A stretch of 8,245 nucleotides of DNA from Balneolaceae bacterium. GTDB lineage: Bacteria > Bacteroidota > Rhodothermia > Balneolales > Balneolaceae. The position numbers and the translations under genes were made by a program. The notes under the pieces were generated by a model. The model ran no database searches and was not told the DNA's origin. It saw only the letters and a list, made by a program, of their open reading frames with translations. Positions 6,267 to 8,245 of the stretch are shown in pieces. Location of the stretch: assembly GCA_007134665.1 (NCBI GenBank), contig SLKH01000303.1, positions 1 through 8,245 on the forward strand, given 5' to 3'. The stretch's first letter is position 1, and each line of letters opens with the position of its first letter.

Positions 6267-7505
6267 ATGGATTTATTTGATAAGCTGGAAGGACGGCCGG
6301 GGCCACTCGGTGAATTCACATCAGACGGATACGGATACTATACTTTCCCAAAACTTGAGGGGCCGATTGGCCCAAAAATGAAATTCAATGGGAAGGATGT
6401 TATCGTTTGGAGTGTAAATGATTACCTGGGTATTGGCAATCATCCTGAAATACGAAAGGTTGATGCGGATGCTGCTGAAAAATATGGATTCAGTGCTCCG
6501 ATGGGGGCAAGGCTGATGACCGGGAATTCGGATGAGCATGAAGCCCTGGAGAGAGAACTGGCCGAATTTGAACATAAAGAAGATGCCCTTCTGCTTAACT
6601 ATGGATACCAGGGGATCATGAGTATCATTCATGCTCTCGTAGACAGAAATGATTTCCTTATTTATGATGAATTGAGCCATGCCTGCATCGTTGATGGCAA
6701 ACAACTTGCTATGGCTGAGAAGTCGGTTTTCAAGCACAATGACATGGAAAGTCTTGAAAAGCAGCTCGCAAGGGCGGCAAAGAAAATGAAACCCGGATCA
6801 TCGATACTTGTTGTTACCGAGGGAGTTTTTGGAATGACAGGAGATTTGGGAAAATTAAGAGAGATCATTGCCCTGAAAGAAAAATATCCTTTTCGGCTGC
6901 TTGTGGATGATGCACATGGCTTTGGAACGCTCGGAGAAGATGGTTCGGGAGCTGGTACGGAATTGGGTTGTCATGACGGAATTGATATCTATTTTGGAAC
7001 TTTTGCAAAAGCAGTTGCTCTCATCGGTGCATTCGTAGCCACAGACAGCCGCGTGGTTGAATTTCTGAGAGCAAATGTAAGAAGCCAGATTTTCGCCAAA
7101 TCACTTCCACTACCCATCGTTGTTTCTGCAAGGGAAAGAATCAGGCTGATTCGTGAAAATCCTCAATGGAGAGAAAAGTTGTGGGAGAATGCCCTGAACC
7201 TACGCAAAGGCCTGCGTGAACTCGGCTATAATGTATTGCCTTCAGAAAGTCCTGTAACACCCGTACTGACCAAAGGCAGTACGGGGCTGTGTACGCGCAT
7301 CATGCGGGTAATGCGTGAGGATCATGGAGTTTTTGTAAGCGGTGTTTCTTATCCGGTAGTACCAAGAGGTATCGTTTTACTCCGACTGATACCGACTGCG
7401 TCTCATACGGATGAACATATCCAAAAAACACTGGATGCATTTGATACGATCAGGGATATCGTTCTGAGTAAAGAAAGTGTGGCAGTGGGTTCCGGAATCG
7501 GTTAA
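6267..7505 (+). CDS. PLP-dependent alpha-oxoamine synthase (serine palmitoyltransferase / KBL / BioF superfamily)
   Basis: This 412-residue fold-type I PLP enzyme has normal length for the family that condenses an amino acid with an acyl thioester. Visible residues include NDYLG (51-55), the Gly-rich GARLMTGNSDEHEALE (80-95) and H138 in SHACIVDG, expected to stack on PLP. D214 and H217 lie in VDDAHGFG, the Schiff-base lysine K248 in GTFAKAVALIG, and R373 in LLRLIPTASH is the likely substrate-carboxylate Arg. The start MDLFDKL fits the N-terminus of Bacteroidetes homologues as I recall them. These are often annotated only as class I/II aminotransferases. No biotin, threonine-degradation or heme genes are adjacent. 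Sphingoid-base formation (serine + acyl thioester) or the sulfonolipid equivalent using cysteate seems likelier than BioF or KBL, but the substrate is inferred. The gene is preceded by a long gap and converges on the helicase gene with a 4-bp gap. Confidence 0.9.
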   Translation: MDLFDKLEGRPGPLGEFTSDGYGYYTFPKLEGPIGPKMKFNGKDVIVWSVNDYLGIGNHPEIRKVDADAAEKYGFSAPMGARLMTGNSDEHEALERELAEFEHKEDALLLNYGYQGIMSIIHALVDRNDFLIYDELSHACIVDGKQLAMAEKSVFKHNDMESLEKQLARAAKKMKPGSSILVVTEGVFGMTGDLGKLREIIALKEKYPFRLLVDDAHGFGTLGEDGSGAGTELGCHDGIDIYFGTFAKAVALIGAFVATDSRVVEFLRANVRSQIFAKSLPLPIVVSARERIRLIRENPQWREKLWENALNLRKGLRELGYNVLPSESPVTPVLTKGSTGLCTRIMRVMREDHGVFVSGVSYPVVPRGIVLLRLIPTASHTDEHIQKTLDAFDTIRDIVLSKESVAVGSGIG

Positions 7506-7509
7506 CCGG

Positions 7510-8245
7510 TCAGGAAAATAATTTCTTGAAGAATCCTACGACACCTTTTTCTTCTTTTTTATCTTTTTTGCCAGTGCGGCCTCCGCTCAGTTTATCATAG
7601 CTGGGCCGGGGAAGTCCCATTGCAGGCTCTTCTTTCGGTTTCGGCCTTGGCTTCTTCTTAGGCCGGGATTGTTTTTTTCCTGAACCTCGCTTTTTACCTT
7701 TCTGGCTGCTGCTACGCTTATTTTTCTTTCTTTCCTGAATGCTTTCCGGTAAAGGAATCTCTTCAGGGGCATAACCGAGCTCTTCAATGATCTCTTTGAT
7801 ATCTTTACGATCCTGTCTCGAAACAAGTGAAGTAATCCGGGTAGCTTTACCATCACCGATTAACTCAGCACGAAGTTTATATTCCTGAACTTCTTCAGGA
7901 ACATCATAGTTAATGACCTGCATAACATTTTCAATGTCAAGGCTGGCAGCCGACATTTCACCAGCAATCAAATGATTTACATTGCCACTTGTAAATCGAT
8001 CAAATCGTTCCTGAAATGTTTTTTCATCCAGTTTATCATGTACACTGACCGCACGTTTACCGCTCTTTCGAAACACCCGGTACAACCTGTCAGCCGTCCG
8101 GCGGGATGCGGTAAATATCAGAACTGAGTCACCCGGACTGTTTTCAAGATGTGCCATTAACGTTGATATTTTCATCCGTGGTGGCACATTGATATAGTAT
8201 TGAATCAGGTCTTTTGTAATCACTGAGCCGTTATTGGCTTGAGCA
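7510..8245 (-). CDS. DEAD-box-helicase-like protein, C-terminal half with degenerate motifs (partial)
   Basis: The minus-strand frame is open to the right edge; the GTG at 8221-8223 is internal, and residues AQANNGS precede it before the window ends. What is visible is the second RecA-like domain and a tail; residues are numbered here from that GTG. Domain marks are IQYYINVP (8-14), motif IV-like SVLIFTASRR (33-42), the helix with QERFDRFTSGN (71-81) and LDIENVMQVINYDVP (95-109). The usual motif V (ATDVAARGLDI) reads AGEMSAASLDI (87-97). Motif VI (HRIGRTGR) reads LRAELIGD (117-124), so both arginine-finger positions are lost. A Lys/Arg/Pro-rich disordered tail (164-227), typical RNA-binding decoration of RhlE-type helicases, ends in VVGFFKKLFS. 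DEAD-box proteins remodel RNA in ribosome assembly and decay. Whether this one can hydrolyse ATP is doubtful from what is visible; motifs Q, I, II and III lie outside the window. Confidence 0.85.
   Translation of the reverse strand, partial: AQANNGSVITKDLIQYYINVPPRMKISTLMAHLENSPGDSVLIFTASRRTADRLYRVFRKSGKRAVSVHDKLDEKTFQERFDRFTSGNVNHLIAGEMSAASLDIENVMQVINYDVPEEVQEYKLRAELIGDGKATRITSLVSRQDRKDIKEIIEELGYAPEEIPLPESIQERKKNKRSSSQKGKKRGSGKKQSRPKKKPRPKPKEEPAMGLPRPSYDKLSGGRTGKKDKKEEKGVVGFFKKLFS

Noticed and set aside
6098..6280. Plus-strand 60-codon frame running into the oxoamine synthase start
   Set aside because: It overlaps the true start in another frame, has no ATG or ribosome binding site, and has random composition.
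7499..7508. CGGTTAACCG palindrome between the convergent genes as a bidirectional terminator
   Set aside because: The stem has no loop when fully paired and no T-run on either side; it overlaps a stop codon and is probably chance.

Overview
The window looks like chromosomal DNA from a moderately AT-rich member of the Bacteroidota in the broad sense, possibly the Balneolia/Rhodothermota side. This is inference. It rests on the Bacteroidetes-type alpha-oxoamine synthase, the near absence of Shine-Dalgarno sequences, AT-rich intergenic DNA, and the receiver/HEAT/glycosyltransferase gene order. No ribosomal RNA, tRNA, CRISPR array or insertion sequence was recognised.

Layout. The 3' end of an unidentified gene occupies 1-117, and an AT-rich leader follows. 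A plus-strand gene train then runs from 356 to 4640. It holds a stand-alone CheY-like receiver protein, a membrane-anchored HEAT-like repeat protein, a processive family 2 glycosyltransferase with membrane helices, a YegS/DagK-type lipid kinase, and a small two-helix membrane protein. The first three are packed with a 15-bp gap and then an ATGA start/stop overlap, so they are almost certainly one operon. The last two follow after 45-bp and 20-bp gaps. A small orphan gene faces this train from the minus strand (4648-4839) and has a hairpin in its leader. Further right are a YdhF-type aldo/keto reductase (5042-5941), a 325-bp gap with no convincing gene, and a PLP-dependent alpha-oxoamine synthase (6267-7505) of the serine palmitoyltransferase / cysteate acyltransferase / KBL family. 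The window ends in a minus-strand DEAD-box-helicase-like gene (7510-8245, N-terminus outside) whose motifs V and VI are eroded.

How the genes may work together. The most interesting unit is receiver + HEAT scaffold + glycosyltransferase. The receiver has a complete phosphorylation site but no output domain, and the glycosyltransferase has no PilZ domain. The simplest model is that phosphorylation acts protein-to-protein, through the membrane-tethered HEAT protein, to switch synthesis or export of an extracellular polysaccharide. The adjacent lipid kinase and small membrane protein may serve the same envelope process, but only proximity supports that. The oxoamine synthase points to sphingolipid- or sulfonolipid-type chemistry, as is common in this group.
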